DNA from: Bacteroidales bacterium
GTDB lineage: Bacteria > Bacteroidota > Bacteroidia > Bacteroidales > UBA10428
Direction: 5' to 3'
DNA: 64,000 bases
Assembly: GCA_035299085.1 (NCBI GenBank)
Contig: DATGXG010000025.1
Coordinates: 20,633-84,632, forward strand
Made by a program: the position numbers and the translations under genes. Below, piece by piece: positions 36,654-44,260 of the stretch. The notes under the pieces were generated by a model. The model searched no databases, was not told the DNA's origin, and worked only from the letters and a program-made list of their open reading frames with translations. The first letter of the stretch is position 1. Each line of letters opens with the position of its first letter.

Positions 36654-36685
36654 GAGGGTTACTTTTTGACTTCTCACGGTATTAA
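36654..36685 (-). promoter_or_regulatory. bipartite motif TTAATACC-N10-AAAAAGTAACCCTC, copy C
   Basis: On the minus strand TTAATACC (36685-36678), 10 bp, then AAAAAGTAACCCTC (36667-36654) point to the gene starting at 36600. TACTTTTG, a good TAnnTTTG -7 box, starts 22 bp after the motif. Confidence 0.6.
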
Positions 36686-36722
36686 GTAATATCAAAACTA
36701 AACCTAGTCAGAAAGTACCCTT

Positions 36723-37130
36723 ATGAAGAAAGCAATACCAGCAGATTTGTATAATTGGAATAATAAGAAGATTCTGATTGTTGAAGATGATTATGTGAAC
36801 TACCTGTTTTTTCATGAAATGTTATCCGGTGCTTATGCGTGTCTGATTCGCGCTGTTTCGGTGCAGGAGGCATTTGATATTCTTTCATCCGGAACCCGGT
36901 TTAACCTGATGATCATTAACAGCTGCATTCCGGGTAATGAAGATTGTCATGCCATGAAAAAGGTAAAGCATCACTGGCCTGAACTGCCTGTGATTGCACT
37001 ATCGGCGTGTGACGGCGAAGAAAACAAGAGTCGCTGCCAGCCGGCCGGTTGCGACATAATAATTAACCGGAATATCGATACATCGGACATGTGCTTACTT
37101 GTAAATGACATGTTTGACCAGGTAAGTTAA
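36723..37130 (+). CDS. degenerate response-regulator receiver domain protein
   Basis: This 135-residue protein is a single CheY-like receiver: KILIVEDD at 16-23 supplies the acidic pocket and VIALSA near 90-95 the beta4 serine. But the phosphoacceptor position, four residues before Pro70 in LMIINSCIPG, is Asn66 rather than Asp, and the usual KP near the C-terminus is INRNID, so Lys is replaced. It should therefore not be phosphorylated in the normal way. It has no output domain. It could act as a phosphorylation-independent adaptor. It is a single gene with no kinase nearby. Confidence 0.8.
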   Translation: MKKAIPADLYNWNNKKILIVEDDYVNYLFFHEMLSGAYACLIRAVSVQEAFDILSSGTRFNLMIINSCIPGNEDCHAMKKVKHHWPELPVIALSACDGEENKSRCQPAGCDIIINRNIDTSDMCLLVNDMFDQVS

Positions 37131-37208
37131 ATTGTTAAAACTTATTGGCAGATCATCCGTAATAGAATTTGCTATTGTTTGTATTTTTGACATAACATAA
37201 GCAGAAAC

Positions 37209-38132
37209 ATGAAAATATGGGTGATAGGCAGTTCCAACACTGAAATGATTTTCAGGAGTTCCGTAATACCTGCCGGTGGAGAATCAGTAATGGGTAAATC
37301 TTTTGTTGCCTCACCCGGAGGCAGGGGATTTAACCAGTCGATTGCAGCGGCCCGCGCCGGTGGTAAAGTCGTGTTCATAAGCCGCATGGGGAATGACCTG
37401 TATGGTGAGAACATGATCCGTGAGTTGAGTGAGAACCATATTGATGTTTCATCCCTTATAAAAGATGAAAATCTTCCCTCCGGGATCTCTTCCCTTGTTG
37501 TTGACGATGAGGGTAAGAGTGCCATCACTATTATTCCCGGCGCCAATATGAACCTTTCAACCCGCGATATTCAACATTACCTTGATGTTCAACCGGGTGA
37601 TTATGTTTTGCTGCAGCTTGACATTCCAATTGAAACCGTTAAATATGCTTCCTCACATGCCGGCATGAAAGGTGCAAAAATTATTCTGAATCCTTCTCCC
37701 GCGCTGCCGGTAAGCGATGAACTGCTGAAATCGATCGATATTCTGACTCCCGATACAGCGCAAGCTGTAGCGCTTACGGGGATAACGATTACAGATGAAC
37801 GCACTGCCGAACTTGCAGGACGGATATTACTGGAACGCGGACTAAAAAGAGTAATTGTCACACTGGGCGCTGATGGTGCCATGGTAATCGATAATGGCGG
37901 GGCAGAGCATGTTCCGGGATTTGAAATCAAACCGCTTGACACCTCTGTATCCAGCGATGTGTTTAACGGTGCTCTTGCCGTTGCACTCAGTGAAGGAAAG
38001 AATTTCTATGAATCTGTGCTTTTTGCCAATGCTGCCTGCGCCGTATCATCCTCTCTCCCCGGTTCCGTGTCTTCCATTCCTCAACGGCCTGATATTTTGT
38101 TTGCGCTGAAGCAGGAGAAGAGGAAGCATTGA
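37209..38132 (+). CDS. PfkB-family (ribokinase-like) carbohydrate kinase, altered anion hole
   Basis: The 307-residue protein matches ribokinases: GSSNTEM at the start, SPGGRGFNQSIAAARAGG (first PfkB signature) at about 35-52, and SSDVFNGALAVALSEG as the second signature. In ribokinase the latter reads GAGDTFNGA; here the GAG anion-hole glycines are VSS while the catalytic Asp is kept. ATP-site segments VTLGADGA and FANAACAVSS are present. It should phosphorylate a sugar or nucleoside, but the altered anion hole raises the chance of low activity or of another function. The gene is monocistronic. Confidence 0.8.
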   Translation: MKIWVIGSSNTEMIFRSSVIPAGGESVMGKSFVASPGGRGFNQSIAAARAGGKVVFISRMGNDLYGENMIRELSENHIDVSSLIKDENLPSGISSLVVDDEGKSAITIIPGANMNLSTRDIQHYLDVQPGDYVLLQLDIPIETVKYASSHAGMKGAKIILNPSPALPVSDELLKSIDILTPDTAQAVALTGITITDERTAELAGRILLERGLKRVIVTLGADGAMVIDNGGAEHVPGFEIKPLDTSVSSDVFNGALAVALSEGKNFYESVLFANAACAVSSSLPGSVSSIPQRPDILFALKQEKRKH

Positions 38133-38857
38133 GGGTTTGAGGTTTCATATTGTTTCATGTTGTTTCAAAAGTTTTATGGCATGACTGAGCTTGTGGTTAC
38201 TGAGCTTGCCGAAGTGTGGTTACTGAGCTTGCCGAAGTGTCGAAGTCATGCGTGATAAATAAATAAATCGGTCGCTGAGCTTGCCAAAGCGATTAACCAT
38301 GTGCCAGGCGAAGTTTGCAACTTCGTTGGAAAGGAACGTCATTAGAATGTTAATTAACTATCAATACGTATAGACGAAGTCACAGACCATAGCCGTCAAC
38401 TTAAGATTATTTTAACTAAATAGTTTCGTTGATTTAAACCACGGAGTGGTTTAATTTGAATAGCGCCGGCTGAAAGCCGGTGTAATCAGAGATGTCATAA
38501 ATCCGTACTTATAACCACGTAGTGGTTGAATATGAATATAATGGTTGAATACCGTTGTAATAAATAAGTTTCTTTATGTTCAAATTCAACCGCTAACGCG
38601 GCTGTGAAACCATGAATGCCAATAACACCGGCTTTCAGCCGGCGCTACTCACATTAATCCGCTAACGCGGATTTTAGCTTAAGTTGACGGCTATGGTCAC
38701 AGACTTCGCCTAGCACAACCTAATAGCCTAACAGCCTAATAGCTTAACAGCCTAATAGCCTAACAGCCTAACAAACTACAGCCTAAAGAGTGAAATTTAT
38801 CATAGTGCTGTTCATAGGAATTTTCCACCTTTAATCATTATTATATAATCATTTATC
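38133..38857. repeat. intergenic region with MITE-like insertion and tandem decamers
   Basis: A TTTCATATTGTTTCATG fragment (38147-38170) is followed by two copies of TACTGAGCTTGCCGAAGTG (about 38198-38239), a hairpin CGAAGTT-TGC-AACTTCG (about 38308-38324), the 308-bp insertion listed separately, its interrupted host hairpin, and a 10-bp tandem array TAGCCTAACAGCC (38717-38780). The last 75 bp before gdhA are AT-rich and probably hold its promoter; no clear -7 box could be fixed. Confidence 0.7.
38388..38695. mobile_element. 308-bp MITE-like element with 18-bp TIRs and 9-bp target duplication
   Basis: The ends CATAGCCGTCAACTTAAG (38388-38405) and CTTAAGTTGACGGCTATG (38678-38695) are perfect inverted repeats. 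They are flanked by identical 9-bp copies GTCACAGAC (38379-38387 and 38696-38704). Removing the element and one copy rejoins a GACGAAGTC-ACA-GACTTCG hairpin followed by CCTAGC, the repeat seen at 10602, 23058 and 61813. The inside is not coding; it holds AACCAC-GGA-GTGGTT / CCGGCT-GAA-AGCCGG hairpins with the TAATTTGAATA linker. The transposase must be supplied elsewhere; 9-bp duplications are made by IS4- and IS1-type enzymes among others. Confidence 0.85.
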
Positions 38858-40195
38858 ATGGAAGTCAATAAAGTAATTCAGGATCTGGAAAGAAGGAATC
38901 CTGGTGAAACGGAATACCTGCAGGCAGTGCGGGAAGTTTTGGATTCAATTTCTGAAGTATATAACCGAAATCCGCAGTTTGAAAAAGCCGGAATTATTGA
39001 ACGTCTGGTGGAACCTGACCGGGTACTTACTTTTAAGGTTCCCTGGGTGGATGATGAAGGCAATGTGCAGGTAAACCGCGGATTCCGTGTGCAATTTAAC
39101 AATGCACTCGGTCCTTACAAAGGAGGACTGCGTTTTCACCCGAGTGTTAACCTGAGCATACTTAAATTCCTCGGATTTGAGCAAATATTTAAGAACAGTC
39201 TCACCACATTGCCTATAGGCGGAGGCAAAGGCGGATCCGACTTCCAGCCCAAAGGCAAGTCAAACGCTGAAATTATGCGCTTCTGCCAGGCATTTATGCT
39301 TGAGCTCTGGAAAGTCATTGGTCCCGAAACCGACGTTCCGGCCGGCGATATCGGAGTTGGCGGTCGCGAGATCGGCTTCTTATACGGTATGTATAAAAAG
39401 CTTACCAACACGTATACCGGTGTTCTTACAGGCAAAGGTGTGAACTGGGGCGGAAGTCTTATCAGACCTGAAGCTACAGGTTTCGGCGCTGTATATTTTG
39501 TGCAGGAAATGATGCGTACCCGCAATCTCACTCTAACAGGAAAACGGGTTGCTGTTTCCGGTTTCGGAAACGTGGCATGGGGAGCCGTTCGCAAACTCAA
39601 CGACCTGGGGGCAAAAGTGGTTACCCTTTCCGGTCCCGATGGCTACGTCTATGATGAAGAAGGTGTTTCAGGAGAAAAGATTAATTATATGCTTGATCTC
39701 AGGGCTTCAAACGAAGATATCATTGAGCCCTATGCATTGAAATTCAAAAGCGCCGTGTTTGTTAAGGACAGGCATCCATGGGAAGTTAAATGCGATGTGG
39801 CCATTCCGTGTGCCACCCAGAATGAATTAAACGAGCAGGATGCGATAAACCTTATCAATAACGGTTGCATATGCGTTTGTGAAGCTGCCAACATGCCCTG
39901 TGTTCCCAAGGCAATTGAAATCATCCAGAACAAAGGATTGCTCTTTGCTCCGGGTAAGGCTGCCAATGCAGGCGGGGTGGGGGTGTCCGGACTTGAAATG
40001 ACACAAAATGCCATGAAGCTTCGCTGGCCGGCTGAAGAGGTGGATAAACGCCTCCATGAAATCATGTTTGCCATACACGAGTCATGCGTTACAAACGGTA
40101 CCCGCCTGGATGGTTATGTCGACTATGTGAAAGGCGCCAACGTGGCAGGATTCCTGAAAGTGGCCAACGCTATGCTGGACCAGGGAATTGTGTAA
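38858..40195 (+). CDS. gdhA: NADP-specific glutamate dehydrogenase
   Basis: The 445-residue protein is a full-length hexameric-type GDH that links 2-oxoglutarate and ammonium to glutamate. GPYKGGLRFHPSVN and IGGGKGGSDFQPKGKS contain the substrate-binding and catalytic lysines, PAGDIGVGGREIGF is a conserved core block, and SGFGNVAWGA is the dinucleotide-binding turn. The close match to Bacteroides-type GdhA blocks and length of about 445 favour NADP use. It is expressed alone after a repeat-rich leader. Confidence 0.94.
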   Translation: MEVNKVIQDLERRNPGETEYLQAVREVLDSISEVYNRNPQFEKAGIIERLVEPDRVLTFKVPWVDDEGNVQVNRGFRVQFNNALGPYKGGLRFHPSVNLSILKFLGFEQIFKNSLTTLPIGGGKGGSDFQPKGKSNAEIMRFCQAFMLELWKVIGPETDVPAGDIGVGGREIGFLYGMYKKLTNTYTGVLTGKGVNWGGSLIRPEATGFGAVYFVQEMMRTRNLTLTGKRVAVSGFGNVAWGAVRKLNDLGAKVVTLSGPDGYVYDEEGVSGEKINYMLDLRASNEDIIEPYALKFKSAVFVKDRHPWEVKCDVAIPCATQNELNEQDAINLINNGCICVCEAANMPCVPKAIEIIQNKGLLFAPGKAANAGGVGVSGLEMTQNAMKLRWPAEEVDKRLHEIMFAIHESCVTNGTRLDGYVDYVKGANVAGFLKVANAMLDQGIV

Positions 40196-40359
40196 GGTGA
40201 CTGGTGACTGGTGATTGGTGACTGGTGAATTAGAAAATTTTGGTGTAATGAATTGTTGATGTGTGGTAAAATTGTATCTGATTTGTTACTAAATTAGATA
40301 TGCGTAGAGACGCACAGCCGTGCGTCTCTACATGATCAAACCACTAATCACCTGTCACC
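40196..40359. other. spacer with GTGACTGGTGA tandem repeat
   Basis: A seven- to nine-base tandem (GGTGACTGGTGACTGGTGATT) begins right at the gdhA stop (40197-40228). Later a hairpin AGAGACGCACAG-CCG-TGCGTCTCT (about 40313-40331) could act as terminator for gdhA, with no long T-run. Confidence 0.5.
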
Positions 40360-41313
40360 ATGAAAAGACGAACATTTATTGAAAATGCGGCTTTGGGCAG
40401 TATGGCCCTTGGTTTTTCTTCTTTTTCACACGACAAAAGCATTACACCCCTGGATCAGCCCATACCTAAAAGAGTTCTGGGAAAGACCGGCGAGCAATTA
40501 TCCGTCATCGGTTTCGGGGGTATCATGCTGAATGGAAATTCGCAGGAATTTGCCAACGAACAGGTTTCAAAAGCTTTTAACGCCGGAGTCAATTATTTTG
40601 ATGTGGCACCCTCTTACGGGAATGCCATTTCAAAGCTTGGTCCTGCGCTGAAACCTTACAGAAAGGATTGTTTTCTCGCCTGTAAAACAACGGAAAGAAC
40701 GGCTGAAGGGGCCCTTAAAGAGCTTAATGAATCACTGGAAGGCATGCAGACTGATCATTTCGACCTGTACCAGCTTCATGCACTGAGTTCTACTGATGAA
40801 GTTGAAAAAGTATTTGCTCCGGGCGGTGCCATGGAGGTTTTTCTTAATGCACGACAACAGGGGAAAGTCAGGTTCCTCGGTTTCTCAGCTCATTCTGAAG
40901 ATGCCGCTCTCCTGGCCATGAAGAAATTCAATTTCGATACTATCCTTTTCCCTATCAATTTTAACTGCTGGCATCATGGCAATTTTGGTCCGCGTGCCTT
41001 TGCCGAAGCCCGTTCAAAAGGCATGGGAATTCTTGCCCTGAAAGCCATGGCTATGAGTTTACTGAAAACCGGTGAGGCAAAGCTATATAAGAATGTATGG
41101 TACCGGCCTATGCAGGACAATGAAATGGCAAGTCTCGCCCTGCGTTATACCTTGTCAAAAGAAATCACCGCGGCGATTCCCCCGGGCGACTCCGAATTTT
41201 TCTGGGAGGCCATGGAGACGGCTAAAAATTTCAAATCCATAACTCAGGAAGAAACCGACAGGCTGTTAGCCTTTGTCGGTGATAATACTCCGGTGTTCAG
41301 CAATAAGGCCTGA
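40360..41313 (+). CDS. aldo/keto reductase
   Basis: The 317-residue product starts MKRRTFIENAALGSMALGF, which looks like a twin-arginine type leader, so the enzyme may be exported folded. The AKR catalytic tetrad is present: VNYFDVAPSYGNA (Asp and Tyr), FLACKTTERT (Lys) and LYQLHAL (His). The TIM-barrel body is otherwise normal (GKVRFLGFSAHS). It reduces a carbonyl with NAD(P)H; the substrate is unknown. Its TGA abuts the TGA of the convergent 41314 gene with no spacer. Confidence 0.85.
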   Translation: MKRRTFIENAALGSMALGFSSFSHDKSITPLDQPIPKRVLGKTGEQLSVIGFGGIMLNGNSQEFANEQVSKAFNAGVNYFDVAPSYGNAISKLGPALKPYRKDCFLACKTTERTAEGALKELNESLEGMQTDHFDLYQLHALSSTDEVEKVFAPGGAMEVFLNARQQGKVRFLGFSAHSEDAALLAMKKFNFDTILFPINFNCWHHGNFGPRAFAEARSKGMGILALKAMAMSLLKTGEAKLYKNVWYRPMQDNEMASLALRYTLSKEITAAIPPGDSEFFWEAMETAKNFKSITQEETDRLLAFVGDNTPVFSNKA

Positions 41314-41592
41314 TCACCCCTGGTGCAGTTTCTCCGGATTCATCATTTCTTCCGAAGTAAAATGTGTCAGCTGAGTAATTTTCGCGGATGCCCTGAATGC
41401 CGGCGGCAGAATAAACCGTGCATCCTCTTTGGTGGGAACGTCAATCATGATCCATGCTTTATGCTCACCATCCTTGCAGCCCCAATCGGCATGGGTTAGA
41501 AAATGGGAACCGGTATGCAGAAATATGGAGATTGCCTGTTCACAGGCCTTTTTATCTGCGCCGTGCGGAACTTCGATCAGAAACTTTGCCAT
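41314..41592 (-). CDS. small hypothetical protein, probable ferredoxin-like alpha/beta fold
   Basis: The 92-residue protein is cytoplasmic, with no signal or membrane segment. The pattern KFLIEVPHGADKKACEQAISIF, then THADWGCKDGEHKAWIMIDVP, and TKEDARFILPPAFRASAKI alternates strand and helix like a dimeric alpha/beta barrel, as in DUF3303-like or stress-response barrel proteins. Two cysteines and several histidines could bind a ligand. I do not recognise a family with certainty. It is convergent with the aldo/keto reductase, the two stop codons touching. Confidence 0.7.
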   Translation of the reverse strand: MAKFLIEVPHGADKKACEQAISIFLHTGSHFLTHADWGCKDGEHKAWIMIDVPTKEDARFILPPAFRASAKITQLTHFTSEEMMNPEKLHQG

Positions 41593-41689
41593 AACAATAT
41601 CTCCTATTTTTTAATGTCAGGGTGACATTGGGTTAAAACAATTGGCAGCAAAAAAAGTAAAGACCGGAGATCGTTTTATTTAACCAACG

Positions 41690-41716
41690 CTGTCAGGTCC
41701 TGGCGGACGCTGACAG
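41690..41716. repeat. hairpin repeat CTGTCAGG...CTGACAG
   Basis: CTGTCAGGTCC faces GGACGCTGACAG. Related to 3629-3652 and about 61904-61930. It lies just downstream of the M56 gene stop and could help terminate that transcript. Confidence 0.5.
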
Positions 41717-41732
41717 GTTGGAGGGGTTATTG

Positions 41733-43697
41733 TTATTTTTCGTTCTCGAGTTCCTGCAGTTTGGTATTCAAATCCTGGTGTTCTTCGGTAGCTGATTTTT
41801 CAGCGGGTTCCACTGTGGTACTGTTTTCCTGTTCCACAGCTTCAGGGGCTTCGGGAGATTCGGGAGTCTCCGCTTCAATTTCGGGAACATCGGCATCCAC
41901 ATCGATGTTTATATCAGGAATTTCAGGAATTTCAGGCACTTCAACATTAATGTCAGAATCAACGTCAGGTATCGGTGGAACCGGAACACTGAAGTTCAGA
42001 TTCATGTGCTTGCCCATATTACCTTCCTTTTGCATCTGTTCCTGGAATTTCTTCATTTCTTCCTTGAATTCTTCCTGGCCTTTTTTCATCTGTTCCTTCC
42101 ATTCATCCTGGTGCTGTTCCCAATATTCCTTCTGGGCATTCATGGCTTCTTTTTGCAATCGCATGGCATCTTTCATGAAAAATTCCATTTCTTCAGGATT
42201 TTTCTGCCAGTTTTTTTGTGATTCATCAATGATTCTTTTCATTTCTTCCTTATCGAACTTAAACTCCTCCGGGTTGAAATGCAGCCTGGCCAGCTCATCA
42301 AAAGGCTTATTTTCCATGTTCAGAAGTGGAGGATTGGGAGGCAAAGGAGGATTGCCGAGGTTCATATGAGCCATAGCCAGTTCGCGCTGGGCTTCCTTTA
42401 ATTGTTCATTAGCTTCAGCAAGTTGTTTTTGCGAAGCTTCGAGCTCAGCCTTCATATTTTTCATTTCTTCGGCATACTGCTTCATTTCCCCGGGGGTGAG
42501 CGATTTGCCGTTGACCGTCATATGCGTGATGGAGTCATCTGTAAACACGATCTTCATTCTTTTACGGGTGCCTTTTTTATCAGCCGTATAGGTGTTTATC
42601 GTATTGGATTTCTTTGACCTGATAGTATCCTGCACAGGTGTATTTTTCAGCACGGTTTCATGGTTTGATTTCACCTGGTGCTGATTATCGATTATAAACG
42701 CCATGGATGAGATACCGACCACGGTGATAAAGAATGCCACCACAGCCATTCTGAAGCCGGCTGAGTGCTTTATTTCGGGATTAACCAGACGTTTTATCCG
42801 GTTCAGTAATTGTTTCGATCTGCTTCCGGAAAAACCGTTTGCCGGAGCATGCTGTAAATTCATTTCCTGGATCATGGCAAGAGCTTTTATATAGTTAATG
42901 GGACTGTTATTTGAGTGAATGACGTAATCATCGCAGCAGTTTTCGCGTTCCCTGTCGATTTGTGAAACGAGGTACCAGGTGAGAGGATGGAAGAATAATA
43001 CCTGTCGCGCAATCGCCTGCAGGATAATCATAATATGGTCAAACCTGCGGATATGGGCCAGTTCGTGCGCCAAAACGGCTTCTATCTGTGAAGTGCTCAA
43101 ACCGCTGATCGCAGCAAGCGGAAGAATAACCATGGGTTTGAATACACCTGTTACAAGAGGACTGATCATCCGGTGAGTAACACGGAGATTTACTTCGAAA
43201 GGAAGGTTCATGCGGGAGTGCAAATCGTCGAACAATTCCTGCATGGCAAGGTCCGGTTCAGATAAGCTCCTCATCAGCGAAAGACGATACAGGATTGTGC
43301 CGCCTGTCAGTCGCACAGTCATAACAAGGAATCCCACTAGCCAGCCTATAGCGAGGGCAGGGTAGTAGGGATCGAGATAGCCGAGTAATCTGCCGGTAAG
43401 GCTCACCGGAGTAACCGGCCAGTCTTTTGCCGTAAGTTTATACGGTTGAGCCTGCTGAAGGAAGGCATACCATTTTGAAATCACATGATTGTTCTTATAA
43501 ACCACGACGAACGTAATCACAAAACAAACCATCATGAGCATAAGGCCGGAGAAAAGAACGATATACCTTAAACGGGCATTTGACTTTTTCACTATGGCAA
43601 GCAACGTCAGGATGACTGCTGTGAGAACAGCACCCTGCCATACCGAATGGACGAGGGTCATGCCAAGCGACCTGAATATATCTTGACTGAATTGCAT
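41733..43697 (-). CDS. M56 family membrane metallopeptidase (BlaR1-like) with acidic coiled-coil tail
   Basis: The 654-residue protein has four or five membrane helices in its first 340 residues (about 13-36, 44-66, 110-130, 225-243, 318-338) and the zinc peptidase motif HELAH at 211-215 with a downstream ERENCCDD acidic segment, as in BlaR1/MecR1. Instead of a penicillin-binding sensor, the periplasmic C-terminal region is a Met/Gln/Glu-rich coiled coil (about 400-560) followed by a Pro-Glu-Asp rich tail with VPEIPEIPDINIDVDADV. It lies 26 bp downstream of blaI, so the two form the usual regulator/protease pair: the protease would cleave BlaI after sensing an envelope signal, which the tail may detect. 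Confidence 0.87.
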   Translation of the reverse strand: MQFSQDIFRSLGMTLVHSVWQGAVLTAVILTLLAIVKKSNARLRYIVLFSGLMLMMVCFVITFVVVYKNNHVISKWYAFLQQAQPYKLTAKDWPVTPVSLTGRLLGYLDPYYPALAIGWLVGFLVMTVRLTGGTILYRLSLMRSLSEPDLAMQELFDDLHSRMNLPFEVNLRVTHRMISPLVTGVFKPMVILPLAAISGLSTSQIEAVLAHELAHIRRFDHIMIILQAIARQVLFFHPLTWYLVSQIDRERENCCDDYVIHSNNSPINYIKALAMIQEMNLQHAPANGFSGSRSKQLLNRIKRLVNPEIKHSAGFRMAVVAFFITVVGISSMAFIIDNQHQVKSNHETVLKNTPVQDTIRSKKSNTINTYTADKKGTRKRMKIVFTDDSITHMTVNGKSLTPGEMKQYAEEMKNMKAELEASQKQLAEANEQLKEAQRELAMAHMNLGNPPLPPNPPLLNMENKPFDELARLHFNPEEFKFDKEEMKRIIDESQKNWQKNPEEMEFFMKDAMRLQKEAMNAQKEYWEQHQDEWKEQMKKGQEEFKEEMKKFQEQMQKEGNMGKHMNLNFSVPVPPIPDVDSDINVEVPEIPEIPDINIDVDADVPEIEAETPESPEAPEAVEQENSTTVEPAEKSATEEHQDLNTKLQELENEK

Positions 43698-43723
43698 AGA
43701 TTTAGATTTTAAATATCAACCTG

Positions 43724-44110
43724 TCAGGATTTCTTTTGTTCTTTTTCGAGTTTATCAATTAACTTTTTAATTTCCTGAAGTTCATCGGCAGAGGCTTTGT
43801 AATTACCCAGTGCCTGCAGAACCAGTTTGGCAGCCGATCCGCCGAATGCCGCATCAACCATGCGGTCGATCAGTGCATTCCTTGTGTCGGTGGCTCTAAT
43901 AATAGCAGAGTAAACATGCGTGCGCCCGTTGAGCGTACGGCTTAAAAGGCCTTTATCGGCCATTAGCTGCATCATTTTAAGAGTAGTTGTATACCCAACG
44001 TTTTTGCCCTTTTTCTCGAGTTTTTCGTTCACTTCCCTTACTGTTGCAGTTCCGGCTTCCCAGAGAATCTCCAGGATTTCAAGTTCAGATTGTGTGGGTC
44101 GGTAATTCAT
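43724..44110 (-). CDS. BlaI/MecI/CopY family transcriptional repressor
   Basis: The 128-residue product starts MNYRPTQSELEILEILWEAG and continues with a winged helix (TVREVNEKLEKKGKNVGYTTTLKMMQLMADKGLL), the hallmark of BlaI-type repressors. RTLNGRTHVYSA is the wing. The C-terminal part is a dimerisation helix. It precedes the M56 protease on the same transcript. Its likely binding sites are the two TACGAA...TTCGTA repeats upstream of its own start, so it should be autoregulated and relieved by proteolysis. Confidence 0.92.
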   Translation of the reverse strand: MNYRPTQSELEILEILWEAGTATVREVNEKLEKKGKNVGYTTTLKMMQLMADKGLLSRTLNGRTHVYSAIIRATDTRNALIDRMVDAAFGGSAAKLVLQALGNYKASADELQEIKKLIDKLEKEQKKS

Positions 44111-44168
44111 CTTTGTTTTTTGTTTGAGGTTTGATGCTGGACATCATCCATCAAAAAATAGTATCATC

Positions 44169-44206
44169 TACGAAATCTTTCGTAAAGATATACGAAAAAA
44201 TTCGTA
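44169..44206. promoter_or_regulatory. two tandem BlaI-type operators
   Basis: TACGAAATCTTTCGTA (44169-44184) and TACGAAAAAATTCGTA (44191-44206) are 16-bp inverted repeats whose starts are 22 bp apart, two helical turns. They lie about 60-95 bp upstream of the blaI start at 44110. Spaced dyads are how BlaI dimers bind, though the core differs from the TACA/TGTA of Gram-positive bla operators. Confidence 0.7.
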
Positions 44207-44260
44207 GATGCATAAAAATTTTGCAAAAAAATGTTAAATAAAGAGAAAGTCCGGGCAGGT

